NCBI GenBank assembly: GCA_910591455.2
Contig: OU342814.1
Coordinates: forward strand, 21,241,268 to 21,305,267
Source of the DNA: Pholis gunnellus
Lineage: Eukaryota > Chordata > Actinopteri > Perciformes > Pholidae
Length of the DNA stretch: 64,000 bases
Direction of reading: 5' to 3'
A model generated the notes under the pieces. That model was not told the DNA's origin. It ran no database searches and saw nothing but the letters and a program-made list of their open reading frames with translations. This document shows positions 12,121 through 24,548 of this stretch, one piece after another. Every line of letters starts with the position of its first letter. Position 1 is the stretch's first letter. The position numbers were made by a program, and so were the translations under genes.

Positions 12121-15100
12121 TGCACCTCATTAGGGATGAAGGATGATTCACATTAAAGTTCAGTGTTGTTTGACTTTATTTCATTTTCTCATGCACTAGT
12201 TTTTTTTTTTTTACATGTTTACATATCGCAGTCTATTGCAATATTGATAGCTAAGGTTAGCTCAGGTAGGCTAGGTTAAACACAGCAGAACAATGTTACA
12301 CACAGCATTTACCTTTCGTCTTAGAGTGGACAGGAATAAGGCATCTTACCGTTGGAGTTATTTGCAACGTAAAAAGAATGTGGAACAGGGGCATATGGCC
12401 TCTTGTCCGGCGACTTCCATCGCCCTTACCTCATTATAGTGGTAGAAACACAACTATGCTTGTTCTAACTTGAAAAGTTCAGTTTTGTTTATGCCTCCGT
12501 GTGCTTGTTAATCTGCAATGGGAGAGTGAGTGGGAAGAAGAAGGCTTTTGTATTTGTTTGTGTCAGTGTGTGTGTGTGTGTGTGTGTCTGTGTGGTGGAT
12601 GATGTGTGTGATTTTTTTTCTGGCTGTGACTACGTGCCTCTCCACTGTTTTCCAGTATCCTCAACAAATTGATCTGCCTGAATGTTTGTGGTGCTGAACG
12701 TCCTCTTTCCCCCGAGGAGAGCAGGCAGTGTTCACTGAGAATTTCTCATTCTCCTTCTCTTCTCCATCAGTCTAACTCTTGCCTTCAGGACCCCCTGGGG
12801 ACAAAAACAAAGAGAGATAAAATTGTGGATATGCGCGAGTCAAGATTGGTATCGTGACTTTTTCTGTTGCATTGTACCCATGATACAAACTGAATATTGA
12901 CAAGACGGACGAAGAATGAACTCAAACAATCAGCAACTTGTATGGAAACCTCCACCACGACATCAAATCCATGTTAACCTTGCACACAACTGCAATATTA
13001 TTGCTGGATAAATGCATTATTATTATTGCAGGATAAATGCAACAAAGTTAGTTTTTTTTGTTCATTTTAACCATTAAACCTTGTTGTGTACTGATTAAAC
13101 AAATGAGATGTCATGTGTTAGTGGATCAGCTTTTGGGCTGCTACTAGGCATATTTCTTTCAAACATTATGAAATTGCTGTCATGGTGGACTTGTTTCTTC
13201 AAAAGCATCCCCTTTCTCGCACATTATTTGCCATTACAAACATAAATCAGGTCCTTTAGTCATACTCAACAAGAGCTACAGAGGAGATGATCAACATTCA
13301 AAAACAAAGATGGTATAATCGTAAGCTGAATATATTTGGTACACAGTATCTGCCTTTGGACACCCTGCTCCAAACAAATTTCCTCCCACGCCCTCTGTTG
13401 ACTCTTACTCGCTATCTGGTGTAGCATACCCTTACCTACTAACTTAAAGCTAATAGACTTATTTGATTCCATGCACCAGTAACGAGAAACATTATTCTGT
13501 GCTTTGCATATGGAATGCAGGTTATATTATGACATAACATCATCAAAAACATCTATTTCCGGATATCTACTCTGCAGAGTTGATAAGTGGTTAGGCCCTG
13601 CTGATACAAGATGCTTTGGGCATCAATAATTGCGTTGCTTGCTGTTTTGGTTGTCTTCGTTATTTTATTTCGCAGCTTCCTTCCTTCCCAACCAGTTTCC
13701 ATTATTATATCAAAACACAGAAGGCCTCTGACTCATATTTTAAGCTGTCATCTCCTGAATCTACTCCTCTGCAGCTCTCCCTGGGATTGATTCAAATGCG
13801 AGCGAAAAGTGATGAAACCTCTGAATCAAACTCAGGAGATGATGGGGTAAAAGAAAGGTGAGTCAGTTGTTACTCACGGGTAGCTAAAGTTTTATATTCT
13901 ACCTATTCTGAATATGTTTGTTCCAGTTTGACAATAAACAACTGTGGCTTTGAAAAGTGTAACATCCAATAAAAAAAACCTGGTCTTATTTTTCAGCTGT
14001 TTCATTTTCACCTCTTTCTTGTTATTGTCAAGAAAAGACAATGAAATATAGGTTTGGTCCTTTTAATTAGTTATAAGTTATAGCACTGTGGTACTTCCTT
14101 TATTAAAAAAAAAACATTTAACACCACTTTCAAATATGTACTGAGATTCAGGGGTTTAACTTCTCACCGAGCTGCAGTGATGTATAGATGTACCGGGACA
14201 GTGGTTACAGGTGCAATGGAGATGTGAACTTTTCAATCAATTAGAGAAGGCTCTAAAACACTAGGAACTGTAATGTTGTGTGTTAGATGCAAACATAAAA
14301 AACGTTTGTGCACGATACAGCAGAGCTTGCAGTCACACGCCTATTGTGGCGTTGCACTACAGAGCGTTTCCACTTCCTTTGCCAAACTACTGCATTAGTT
14401 TCATTAGAACGGGTCCACATATCCTCCATGTCTTTTGTTTTGAATGGCTCATAAAAGGGGAAAACCCTTTTTTGTGATGTCCCTGGCACTATTTAGATAT
14501 AATGATGCCACCATTAAATCACTTATTAACATGTAAAATGACTGAAACAAGTCTTTCTCATCTTATGACAGCCTCTGAGAAAGTGATGACATTTCCATGC
14601 AAGCTGCTCTTGTATTTATCCACGCTGCTTCAGTAAAAAATAGTGAGACTGTTAGATTGGATTAACAATTATTAATATGTGTAAGACAATTGCTTTGAAG
14701 TTTCAGTGAGATGGGTGTTGTGTGTTTGCTCTTGTCTGGGAGAAATATTGATGCAGGGTCACCTCGGTAAGTGTAAATTATTCTTGTCATATTATGCTTG
14801 TTGGGAAGGGGGATAAATAATGCTACAAACTTGGGGCTACATTTTTTAATTTATAAAATGACCTGTTGTGAAGTCTAGGATAATCACAACCTCACGAAAC
14901 ATTAAAATGACAAACTTAAGATCTAGGGCATTCAGAAGATGTAGGACTTTCCAACGTGTATTGACAATAAGGGGGTTTCTGAGCACTTTCCAGAAAAGAA
15001 GTGTTTTGGAATGGAATTGCTGAAAAATGCTATTCTTCCAGAAATCTCTGAAGTGCTCACTTTTCTGTCTCTCTCTATCTCTATCTCTGACTTCTGCCCT

Positions 15101-15310
15101 CTCATCAATAACACTGTCCCCTCTGTGTCTGACGTTGTACTGGTTTAACCACTTTGTAAGTCTGGGCACAGCGCCACTTTACCTCAGTAGTCCCCACTTC
15201 CCACTGACATTGTGATATCAACTGTCCTCTCTTTTTAAAACCCTTTTTATCTGAAATTGTGAACCAGATTCAGTGCAATTGTATTTCTAGAAATAACAGA
15301 TGCTGCTTAT
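12121..15310. other. Intergenic, no gene seen
   Basis: The first few hundred bases (to about 12,450) may still be the 5' part of the hAT element on the minus strand. The rest holds a (GT)11 run and a short imperfect duplication of GGATAAATGCA at 13,005-13,040, and nothing else I can name. Confidence 0.5.
12566..12587. repeat. (GT)11 microsatellite
   Basis: Eleven GT units followed by imperfect CTGTGTGG. Confidence 0.93.
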
Positions 15311-16150
15311 GAGACAGACCCCGAGGTACTTGAACTCTCTTACTCGGGGCAGTGACTCACTCCCAACCTGGAGAGAGAAATTCACTGTTTTCCTGGCAGA
15401 GGACCATGGCCTGAGACTTCGAGATACTGGCTCTCATCCCAACAGCTTCACACTCTGCTGCAAACTGCCCCAGTGCATGCTTAAGGTCACGATCTGAAGG
15501 AGCCCCCAGATCCACATCATCTGCAAGTAGCGGAGACGCAATCCTGAGATCCCAAAACCAGACACTCTCCTCACCCCGGCTGTACCTTTGTGAAAACAGA
15601 ATCAGTGACGGAAGCTAACAAACCCTGGAAACATGTTTCATTTTGTGCCGAATATATGGCCAAAGCTCTCACTTGACCCGTAATCCTGCAGTTCTCCTTA
15701 CAGGACTTCCCTGTTGGAAGCATTTTCACCACAAATCACATAGTAGACAGGATAGACAAACTCTCATGAGCCCTCCAACAGAGCTGCAAGTTTAAAGAGC
15801 TGGTTCACTGTTCCACCGCTAGGGAGGATCCTTTCTAGCACCCTGGAATAAATCTTCACGGTGAGGCTGAGCAGTGGAATACCCTGATAATTGGAGCACT
15901 TTAAAAAAAATTTCTACCTCAGCAACCTCTGTCAGGGATGTGGATGGGTCTTCAAAACCCCCCAAACTCCTCCACGGAGAATGTGTTGGTTAGGTTCAGG
16001 AGTTCCTCAAGGTACTCTTTCCACTACTCAACAATATCCCCAGTCCACATGTCCGCAGTCCTAGAACGTTCGTTATTAAATCTGGTGCAGAAAAAGGCAG
16101 GCAGCAGCAGTATAGACCTCAGAAAACACTTTGACATTGTCAACTCGCTA
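15311..16150 (-). mobile_element. LINE (non-LTR retrotransposon) reverse-transcriptase relic
   Basis: Read on the minus strand, this is the middle and C-terminal part of a fish LINE ORF2, broken by stops and frameshifts. Recognisable blocks in order are: WKEYLEELLN near 16,000; SNYQGIPLLSLTVKIYS followed by RVLERIL at about 15,815-15,885 (early RT motifs, family form SNYRGITLLSLPGK); a GGTVNQL..LAALLEGS block near 15,780; and the catalytic ADD of the RT palm at 15516-15524, followed by a LGQFAAECEAVGM-like block. The block order and spacing match an intact element, so this is one decayed copy with small internal deletions. The clade is not assigned. It is not functional. Confidence 0.85.
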
Positions 16151-16399
16151 TAAGCCACATCCCTCCAGTGAGCAATCTTCAGCATCTTTAATCATTCTGC
16201 ACTGTGTGAACTGTTCAAATTCCCACATTCCTAACTACTGGTTATAACTGCATTATAACATGGCAAGTGAGATGGGAAAAGGTAACAGGAGAAAGAAAGA
16301 ATAAGAATATTGTGAATAAAATGCAAAAGCTTGTTGGTCCAGTCACGTTAACATTTTTTTTTTAAAGAGAGGTAGGATGAAACCAAATAGCATGTATTA

Positions 16400-16715
16400 A
16401 GGCCGGGGTTCGAAGCTTTTTTTCTGCTTGTGACCCTTTAAAATGAAGCAATAACAGCTTGAGAGCCCTCCTCACAGTTCTTTTGTGAGCCGTGGGCAAA
16501 TAAGCCAAAGAGGGATATCTGTTTTCTGAGATTGTTTAATTTAAAATGGTTTTACAGAGGGGGAAAAGGTACCTGTAGCCATCATTTCACAAGACAGAAG
16601 CTTAACAAGGACAGCAAAAAACAATATTTCTATCTCAGCCTTTTATCATCTTGTGATTCCCTTGAATTTGTCTTGAAACTGGTGACCCCAGGTTTTCCCT
16701 GGAGGAAACTTTAAT
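16400..16715 (+). repeat. Possible MITE or other non-coding repeat
   Basis: The segment begins GGGGTTCGAAGCTTTTTTTC with TGTGACCCTTTAAAATGAAG and ends with GGTGACCCCAGGTTTTCCC. This resembles the ends of hAT-type non-autonomous fish repeats (GGTTCcaaacTTTTT...GTGACCCC, inverted at the far end). No second copy is in the window to confirm it. Confidence 0.35.
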
Positions 16716-17274
16716 TTGCAGTCAAAATTGTTTGATGCTTCGGTGAAAGTAAGACAAACTACTTTATCATTTGTTATTTTGTGGTGTATCTCCAGTGAAG
16801 TTTGTGCTGCCATCGGTTGTGTTATATAACATCAACAAGGGTAATGCCATCGCACAGTGTGCTCACTTATTAAAGCAATTAGTCCTTGAGAAAAAGAGAA
16901 AACTCCTTGAATATGCAGCGTTTATGACTACCTTATAAATGAAATACTGCACTCGTAAATTTTATGGCACCACTTCCTTATGGAGGAAAAAAGTGTTCAG
17001 CAGTGTTCAGCAGTTTGATATCCAATTAATTAGTATCAGTATCTTAATAGAAAATTCTGAGTTCATTGATCTTTAGTTCTCGCTTTGAAAAAATATGACA
17101 GACAGCGACTTGGCAATATATGAGGGATTTATTTACAATAGAATCCAATGAAAGAATGGGTTAACAATTGAACACCAATGAATGAATGAGATTAGTTTTC
17201 AAATTGCAAATGGGAATGATTTGGGATAGTGAACGATGCAAAAAAAGAAATGTCTCCCGTAGCTGTGCCGACTG

Positions 17275-17342
17275 ATAGAATCTGAATTGTAAGTCGCTTT
17301 GGATAAAAGCATCTGCTAAAATGACTGTAATGTAATGTATGT
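17275..17342 (+). repeat. L2-clade LINE/SINE 3' tail
   Basis: The segment AAGTCGCTTTGGATAAAAGC followed by ATCTGCTAAAATGACTGTAA and a TAATG-type short repeat is the conserved 3' tail shared by fish L2-clade LINEs and the SINEs that borrow it. The body upstream (about 17,100-17,275) is not recognisable, so this may be a 5'-truncated insertion. Confidence 0.75.
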
Positions 17343-17425
17343 GATTTCCAATAGGATATAGACACTACTCTAACCTAAATATTAATATTTCAGAGTGCTA
17401 TCCAACTCTTGATTTTATTACAAAA

Positions 17426-19000
17426 ATGAAAGTTTCCTACTTTGTGCAGATGAGTGGGCTCAGCCGGTTGTTTATGCTCCAATTGGGGTCGAGCCAAGGC
17501 TGCCCAGCAGGTGATAATTCCCATTATTGCCGAATGATGGAGTCAAGAAACGGTGGTCCTCAGCTGGCCTCAGATGCCCACACAGTGGGATTGTCTTTGA
17601 AGTCGATACACTGCTGTTGCAAAGCTCTCACTATCGCCGCTTCAGGTCTTGATCCGTGGTCGGCAAGTCTTGGTCCCTCGGCGAGCCGGAATCAGATAAT
17701 GCTCAGAATAAGACTACTTGACAAACTGAGAATAATCTCATTTGGCCGGACGACTCGACTCAAAGTTAATATCACACAAGGTTAATAGACGTGCAAACTA
17801 AACCAAATAAGGCATGCTCAAAAGGGATTAAACTATATGATACTTAAGGCAAGTAAGAAGTTACGAAGAAAGAGAAACTTAGACAATCTCTCAGAAGAAC
17901 GAAGAAATAAAACGGGAGCGTGTATGGAGCTCTGGAAAAGAAACAGTGAGCCTACTCACACGAAAAGAAGAGAGAGGATGAAAACAGTTTTATCAAACCA
18001 GGATGGGTGTCAACTAGAGGCGGGGTGAGGCGGTATTTTGCACCCGACTAGTGATGTACCTCTCAGCCAATATTCATTGACTCCTTATTTATGAAATTAA
18101 TTAATGAACTATCTTAAGTGCAAAAGTCATATACTTTCCCCCACCATGGACCATGTTCAGCAACCTTTACACAAGCATCAATTTGTATAGAAATGACATT
18201 CGGGTAACACATGGTTAATACACAATACCAACAAAAAATGCATCTTCCATGTAACTAACCAAAATGTAAACAAAATGTTACCATCAGCTAATTATAAAAC
18301 TACTTTTACGAATATAACGGTCTTAAGAATATAAAGACCTTACAACCGATGGTTGCTGGATGGCAATGTGGTCACACAGTGGGCCGGGTCTTAAATTGAT
18401 GTTCATGCAGTTCGTCCAGTTCTCCTCCCACAGACTCGGGTAACAGATCTACTCCTTGAGAATCATCTGTTGGGTAACTTTAGAGGGGTTATTGAATCAT
18501 TGGAAGACTTATACAATGTAACTTAGTTCTACTGAATGGAATTGTACACCAGTCAGTTCCTGTTTGTAGGAAAGGGTCTTCTTGACATTTGTTAAGAAAG
18601 GAGCGAGTGGGAGAGAGAGAGAGATTATGCGTGTAAATAAAGACCTCGGGTAATCATTAGGTGTCTGCACGTCCTGTTAACTTTGTTATCTTGTTTTTAG
18701 ATCTTTCTCTTCGGGCTGTGGGCCCTTCAATTTGTCACCTTTACTGGCAAAGGAGTAAAAGTGCCATCTGGTGAATGGGAAGAGTCCCTGAGAAAGAAAC
18801 TCCCTCGCTGTGATGAAGGGCCAGTTCTGAGACCGGAATGTCTCTGCAGCACTTACCCTCGGTGGCGGGCTGAGTCTCAAAGGGTTAAATCCAGCCAGGC
18901 TGCTCCGATCTCACTACAAACGTCTCATCTGTTTGACGGCAAGCCATTGTGGGAATTACAGCAACATTTCAATGAGGCTTGGAACAGTTAATCATTGAAA
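17426..19000. other. Unexplained GC-richer block with open frames
   Basis: About 1.6 kb of higher GC and CpG than its flanks includes a 119-codon plus-strand frame (17,426-17,785), a 63-codon basic frame (17,837-18,028) and a 76-codon frame (18,761-18,991). None shows a domain I know. The sudden change in composition suggests an old inserted element rather than a host gene. No terminal repeats were found. Confidence 0.3.
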
Positions 19001-20567
19001 ACTAGAAAGATACCACACAGACATATAATGTTAATCCAGTGTATCCAATATATCAATCTATCCACTTGGCATATCTTTAGGTTTGACACAACTGTGCATA
19101 AAGAAAAGCCACTTTGGGGAGAATGAGCACGCTCGGGCTTCCTCCCACTCAGTGACAATAAACTGATTCATCCTTCTACAAAGAAAATCCTCAACAGAAC
19201 CTTCCCTCGTGTTTCCCCGGGCTTCTTCTGGAAATGAGTGATTCATTACTCGAGTCAAGATGGAGTGACAAAAGTCACGTTTTTTTTAAAGGTTGCGTTT
19301 ACTCTTGAGCTGATTATCAGGTTTGTTAGCCCCAAACGTTTTCTGTGAGTTCTGTTGTTGAATCCAGGCCATTTCCACACATTTGAAACTGATTAATATA
19401 ATTGGTTGAATGTGTTTTCTTCACATTATATTAGGTATGAATAGTTTTAACCTGGCGGAGGTGATGCAGTCTGGAAGCATCTGACAGGATACACTGGATG
19501 TCTCTTTGAAAAAAAAAATGTTCCGTTCAAAACTTGTGAATACATATTAGATAATAACATTTCACCTGTTACAGCGTAATCTCCAATGACTTTGGAAAGT
19601 TCCTTGGTCACTAGTAATGTAACCAATTTTAAAATTAGCGTCATAACTAAAAGTACGGCGCAAAGTCAGAGGCTATTCTAGCATTTGATAGTATTGTTTT
19701 ACTCTTTCAGTTTATTGTGTGTTAGGAGTATATTAGGTCAATAGCATGACTTGAGATTCATACAAGAAACGTCAGTCGCTTGTGTTTGCTCCCAACACAG
19801 AGTAAGAGCTTGTACATTCATGTTCATATATTGAACTGACATTCAAAAGAATTGCCCAGGGGAAACCATTTCCATTCATTGCTTCCACTAAATAGGTTGC
19901 CGATTAGATCACTTCAATGTAGTGGCCAAAAACAAATGTAATTTTCTTGTCATCACAAAGTACGTATACAACCTCCATGAAGCTGTGACACGTCAACCAA
20001 TTCCTGGGGAATGGATCCATCTGTCTGCCATCTGCTGCTGATCAGGTAATTTGTCCACTCACGCTGGTTGCTAATGCTAATATAAAATGTGCAGCGGGGG
20101 AGATTTATGTCAGATAATGCCTCAAAAGCGTGGAACACAGACGATGTGGGATATGTCTGCATCGGAGGGATCTTTATCTGGAGAGTCAAAAGGTCTCTAA
20201 TACTTGCAGGCTTACAATTTCTTTAGTGGAAAGAATGTATTTTTTCCAGGTTTGTACAATTGCCGCAGAAAAGAGGTGTCTTGTTATCAGTTCAATCATC
20301 ATGCGCACCCGCATTTGAAAATAGCATTCTTTTTTCCCGTTTCAGGCATCAAAGTGAGTGGAAAAGGGCAGAGACACAGTGGGTTGTTGTTTTTTTACTT
20401 CATATTAAATATTATGCTGTGGAGGAATGCTCTGAACACAGAGCCAGTCCACTGAAAGGCGGCTGCAGGATTTCCTTGCACCTTCGAACTCTTGAACTTT
20501 TGAGTTAATGATACCTAAAGTGCTCCAAATTTGGGATGTTTTGCATTGCATCAACACCAACAGGCAC

Positions 20568-20583
20568 ATATATATATATATAT
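20568..20583. repeat. (AT)8 microsatellite
   Basis: Eight AT units between CAGGCAC and GGTG. Confidence 0.9.
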
Positions 20584-21844
20584 GGTGTAATGCCACATGT
20601 TGAACAGGTTGCAAACCTCTTTCTCATTTAACATTAACATGAATCAAAACATATGAAAGTGTTATTTTCACATTTAACAATGTACTCTAAACACAAACAC
20701 ACATGTGGGAGGAGCCAGATGAAAAGCCACTGTGCCTACGAAAACAGAACACACAGAACGTAAACTTGACATAGCACTGAGGGGGGCATTTTCGCAGCTG
20801 GTTAAAGGATGTTGTGATGATGGTGATTTGAAAAAAGAAATAATGAGCAATCACCAGGGATCCACTTATGCAAAAATAAAGCACAGCAGAAAATACCAAA
20901 ACTATTTGTTAGACTTGGCATGCAAATCAACACAGATGTGCAAAAACCCGAATTGCTAACCCAAAATGTTACGAGGGAGCAAATGCAGAGCTCAACTGCA
21001 TAAAGAATTTAATCGTTTCAGCTCTACAGAGAGCTTCTCTTGCAAAACAACAGAAAAGTTGAGGGCTGGAGGTGTTCAACGAACAACAAATGGAGGTAGT
21101 GAAGATATTTATTGGAAATCAAACTGCGAACACATTACACTCCCATGCGATTGTGATACAAATAGATAGGTGTAATACACCCCTCGTCAATAAAAGTCAA
21201 TTAGTTGAAAGCTTTTTTCTATTGTGATTGTATCCATCACAGACTAAAGTCCTATATATTTCACCAAATGTGAAAAGTATTAAAAGTGTCATTTCCAATC
21301 CAGATTGTCGCTGTTGTTTGTTGGCCTGTTAATCTATTTCCCTCCGAAGATAAAATATTGTCTGCGTCTTCTTCCTTTGCAATGCATCATCCAAGTGTCT
21401 TTTGCAGCAATGCTTTAACTGTGCTCGGCATTGCAACTCAAGAGGAAATCTGTGTAGAATTGATATGCCCATTATCATAACCAATTCAGCTTTGCAAAGC
21501 CTTTATGAGCTTCCTGTGAACATCTTATGGGTATCTGCTAACACTGCTAAACTGCAATTTACAAGAATGCTCAACAGAAAAAAAGCAATTCATCATGGTA
21601 CTATGGGCCATTTTACACTAACAGTTTATTTGCCAAAAAATACATTTTGAGTTGTATTTATGGTGGATTAAGGATAGAAAAAAACAATGACTCAATTTTG
21701 CTTCTATTCTCTTTCATTAAGGAGGTAAGATATCCAACACAGTTTAAACTAGTCTCCTGGAAATGACAAACTACTTGCAAAATACAGATTGTCTGTTTAA
21801 CGTGGAAGTGCACTGCACTCAAAGCTTCTTTTTTTAAGTTAAGA

Positions 21845-21877
21845 CTCAGTATCTCGTATAATAATTATTATACTGAG
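21845..21877. repeat. Nested perfect palindrome
   Basis: An 18-bp perfect palindrome, GTATAATAATTATTATAC (21856-21873), overlaps the inner side of a second inverted pair, CTCAGTA (21845-21851) and TACTGAG (21871-21877). The two pairings are mutually exclusive alternative hairpins. Confidence 0.85.
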
Positions 21878-22282
21878 AAAAAGCTGTCATCATTTGGCTA
21901 AAGCTCTTCTCCTCAGCCAAACTGCCGACCGAAGAAACCTACAATATCAGTCCCCACAGCTACTTAAGTAAGACAGAGCTTATTATTAGGAATCCATATT
22001 GTTAGTTATGAGATAAACATCTTGTAATTATGAGATTTTAAGTCATAATCATGAGCTACAGATAGAGATAAGGTATGTTTTTCTTCTTCTTTGAAGTCAA
22101 TGTGCTCCTGTTGTTGGATTATCAGTTAAATTACTGATGTGACTATCAAGGTAATGTATCACATTACAAAGAAACTGAATCTAATAAAGCCACAAAGCAG
22201 CTCAACTTATTGACCTGGATTGCTTTTTTGGGGGTGAAATTCAGTGGTGGACTACAGGTTACGGATGGGACTGCCCAACAAG

Positions 22283-22686
22283 TTCTCATCCAATCTCATC
22301 ACATACTGACGCTTTGTCAGGACCCTTTTCGTCACATACACTAGCCAAGCGAGTCGAACTTTGATGCTCAACTATGGTCGCGGTAAAAGCGGTAAACATA
22401 ATTTAACAAAATAACGACACTGGCCTTTGACGCCGCTCTTCTAGTCCAATGTCCTGTGTTTGTTTGACCCTACCGCCCTATGTGGGTTTTTCCGTTCATT
22501 GAACAACCTCGACGCACCCCTGGAGCATTTCCTCTGAGTGTCTAATAATGACAGGGATGGGTTTGCATTGTAGTTACTTGAAAGCCCATTACGTTTCATA
22601 TGGATGCCAAAGGCTGCTTTGTGCGGCAGTAACAAACTCCAGGGAGCGTGACGAAGCGCCGGCATTTGACGCCCTGGGAATGAGAA
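22283..22686 (+). mobile_element. MITE family A, copy 1 (complete, about 404 bp)
   Basis: The left end begins TTCTCATCC...TGACGCTTTGTCAGG and the right end finishes GACGCCCTGGGAATGAGAA. Their reverse complements match imperfectly over about 40 bases, as expected of a non-autonomous DNA transposon with terminal inverted repeats. Internal markers shared with copies 2 and 3 are TCCTGTGTTTGTTTGACC, CCTGGAGCATTT and CATTGTAGTTACTTGAAA. There is no coding capacity. The transposase superfamily is not assigned. Confidence 0.75.
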
Positions 22687-23484
22687 AGCTGGACCTGTGG
22701 AATAAACCTGGGGGCACGGGAAAGATCAAAGCTCGCCCCTCCCTCATTACCACCGCAGAGATGCCCTTGAGCAAGTACCGTTCCCAGCAACTGCTCAGCC
22801 AACATTTGAATGAGTTGAGACATTTCTGTCCTTTTAGTTTAATGTCATACTGTACAGCTTATAGAAGATAGGCAGTAACAAAAAAAAACATTCATCATTT
22901 ATATGATGTGTTTGTGAATCTGCATGTGTGGACTTACTCACAATACCAGTGTGTTCCATGTTTTTTCTGTCCTGTATTGAAAGGGAGGATTGGCAGAAAG
23001 GATGAAAAGCAGCTGAGCTTTTCAAACACTGTAGATAAATGGGCTGAAGCACAACTGTCCAGCAAAGCACACACAGTGCCAAGCTAAAATAGCATGCACC
23101 TGTAATGCAAATTTGAATTGGAACTACCTTTTCCAAAGCAGTAAGCGGGGTGCGTTCTCAGTTCTGTTGTGCTTTTAAAAGAGATTGTTGTCCTGAACAG
23201 CACTTAGACTTAGCTTTACCTGAGCGGGGAAGTTAACAAAACACAAGATCAGTGCAGGTAAGAGGGAGAGCGAGCTGGAGAGGGATTGAAAAGAAATGTC
23301 ATAACATAGCAACAGAACGGGAGCCACCGAGAAAGAAAAGAAAAGCATCAGTTCAGAAACACAAAGCAGTGAGATAACTGTGAGGCGATGGCGACGTGGA
23401 AAAAAACCAAACAGACCAAGCCAGAAATATTGGTGTTAGTCATGAACTCAGACCTGAATTTCAACAGCCACATTTTTGCAAAGT

Positions 23485-23885
23485 CTATTGTAACAGTGTC
23501 TTAACAGGTCTCCCTAAAAAAAGTCTACTATACAGCTGCAGCTGATTCAGAACGCTGCTGCTCCAGTCCTCAGAGCAAGAAAGTGGATCACATCTCTTCA
23601 GGTCTGAGGTCTTCTGTCCTCCCATGTGGTCTGGGGACAGTTCTGCTTTCTGTCCCCAGAGTCAAAACGGGAGAATCAGCATTTAGATTTGTATTATGCC
23701 CCATCTAAGCTAAGGCCGTCTTCAATTAGATATATATTTTTAAGCTGTATCTTTCATTCTCGTATGTTTTAGCTGTTTTAGCTTGTTTTTATTTCCTAGT
23801 ATTTAAATGTCGTTTTATAATGTGTTTCTCTTGAACTTTGTCAGATGTTTCATGTAAAGCGCTTTGAATGGCTTCGTTGCTGAAA
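23485..23885 (+). mobile_element. LINE 3'-end relic (ORF2 C-terminus and 3' tail)
   Basis: The frame around 23,535-23,600 reads QLQLIQNAAAPVLRARKVDH, a hallmark of the ORF2 C-terminal region of common fish LINEs (usual form QNAAARVLT..RKVDHIT). A shortened continuation, TVLLSVPRVKTGESAFRF (about 23,637-23,690), follows; an internal deletion joins blocks that are normally some 50 residues apart. The 3' tail ends with a GTAAAGCGCTTTGAATGGC-like segment near 23,855-23,873, the usual end of this family before its short terminal repeat. Non-functional. Confidence 0.8.
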
Positions 23886-24019
23886 CATCCACTTAACCAG
23901 CCTGAATGGCCACTTTCTGTAAAGGAGATGTTTCTGATAGTGGGCAATGAATGCCAGCAGAGAAACAGCCTTTGTAAGTGTGCACAGAGATTAATGGTAA
24001 GGTGACTGGTAAACAACCA

Positions 24020-24210
24020 GAGGCTTTTGTCCCTGTGCGAGAGTTACCTTGTTTGTGTGCCAACTTGCTTTTAATATTGCTCCCCTTTGTCTTTGTGGTA
24101 TTTGATCTTGGCCAGGTTTAATTATGCAATGTGCAGTAAATTCTTTTAGATCAATACATCATTAGCATAATAAAGATGGAGGCTCTTTAATGAGCATGTG
24201 ATGAAATGTG
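24020..24210. promoter_or_regulatory. Candidate upstream regulatory element
   Basis: Unique sequence with two adjacent SOX/TCF-type CTTTGT words (24085-24090 and 24091-24096), then AGGTTTAATTATGCAATGTG and CATTAGCATAATAAAGATGG. It lies about 19 kb upstream of nrg3. Enhancer function is only inferred. Confidence 0.25.
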
Positions 24211-24548
24211 CTCACATGTTAAAACATAGAACAGGTTTGCTCTGATTTACAGCACAAAGTGAGAGTGATATATAGCTCAAAAAAGGACAATAGAGGAACA
24301 CAGCGACATGTTTTCCTGTTTGTTTGAGTCTTTAAAGTGGATTTCAAATGGTCCTTTACATGTGCCATGTAAACACACTGGCAGAAGTGCACAAAGATGA
24401 AAATAAAGATGACGTGTTGCTTGCAATATTCTAACACATACTTTAACCCCAATGGAACGGTAAAACTGTTTAAAATACTAATTGTCGTCTTTTGGAACAG
24501 AGCTCATATCACAATTGTATGATAGTTATTATAGGAATAAACAACACA

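Larger units (their letters stand above)
19001..22282. other. Intergenic; palindrome and AT repeat only
   Basis: Contains the (AT)8 at 20,568 and the nested palindrome at 21,845. Several 60-80-codon frames at 20,130-21,650 overlap on both strands and have no motif. Confidence 0.55.

Noticed and set aside
22548..22871. 107-codon plus-strand frame
   Set aside because: It overlaps the right half of MITE A copy 1 and its flank; no protein motif.
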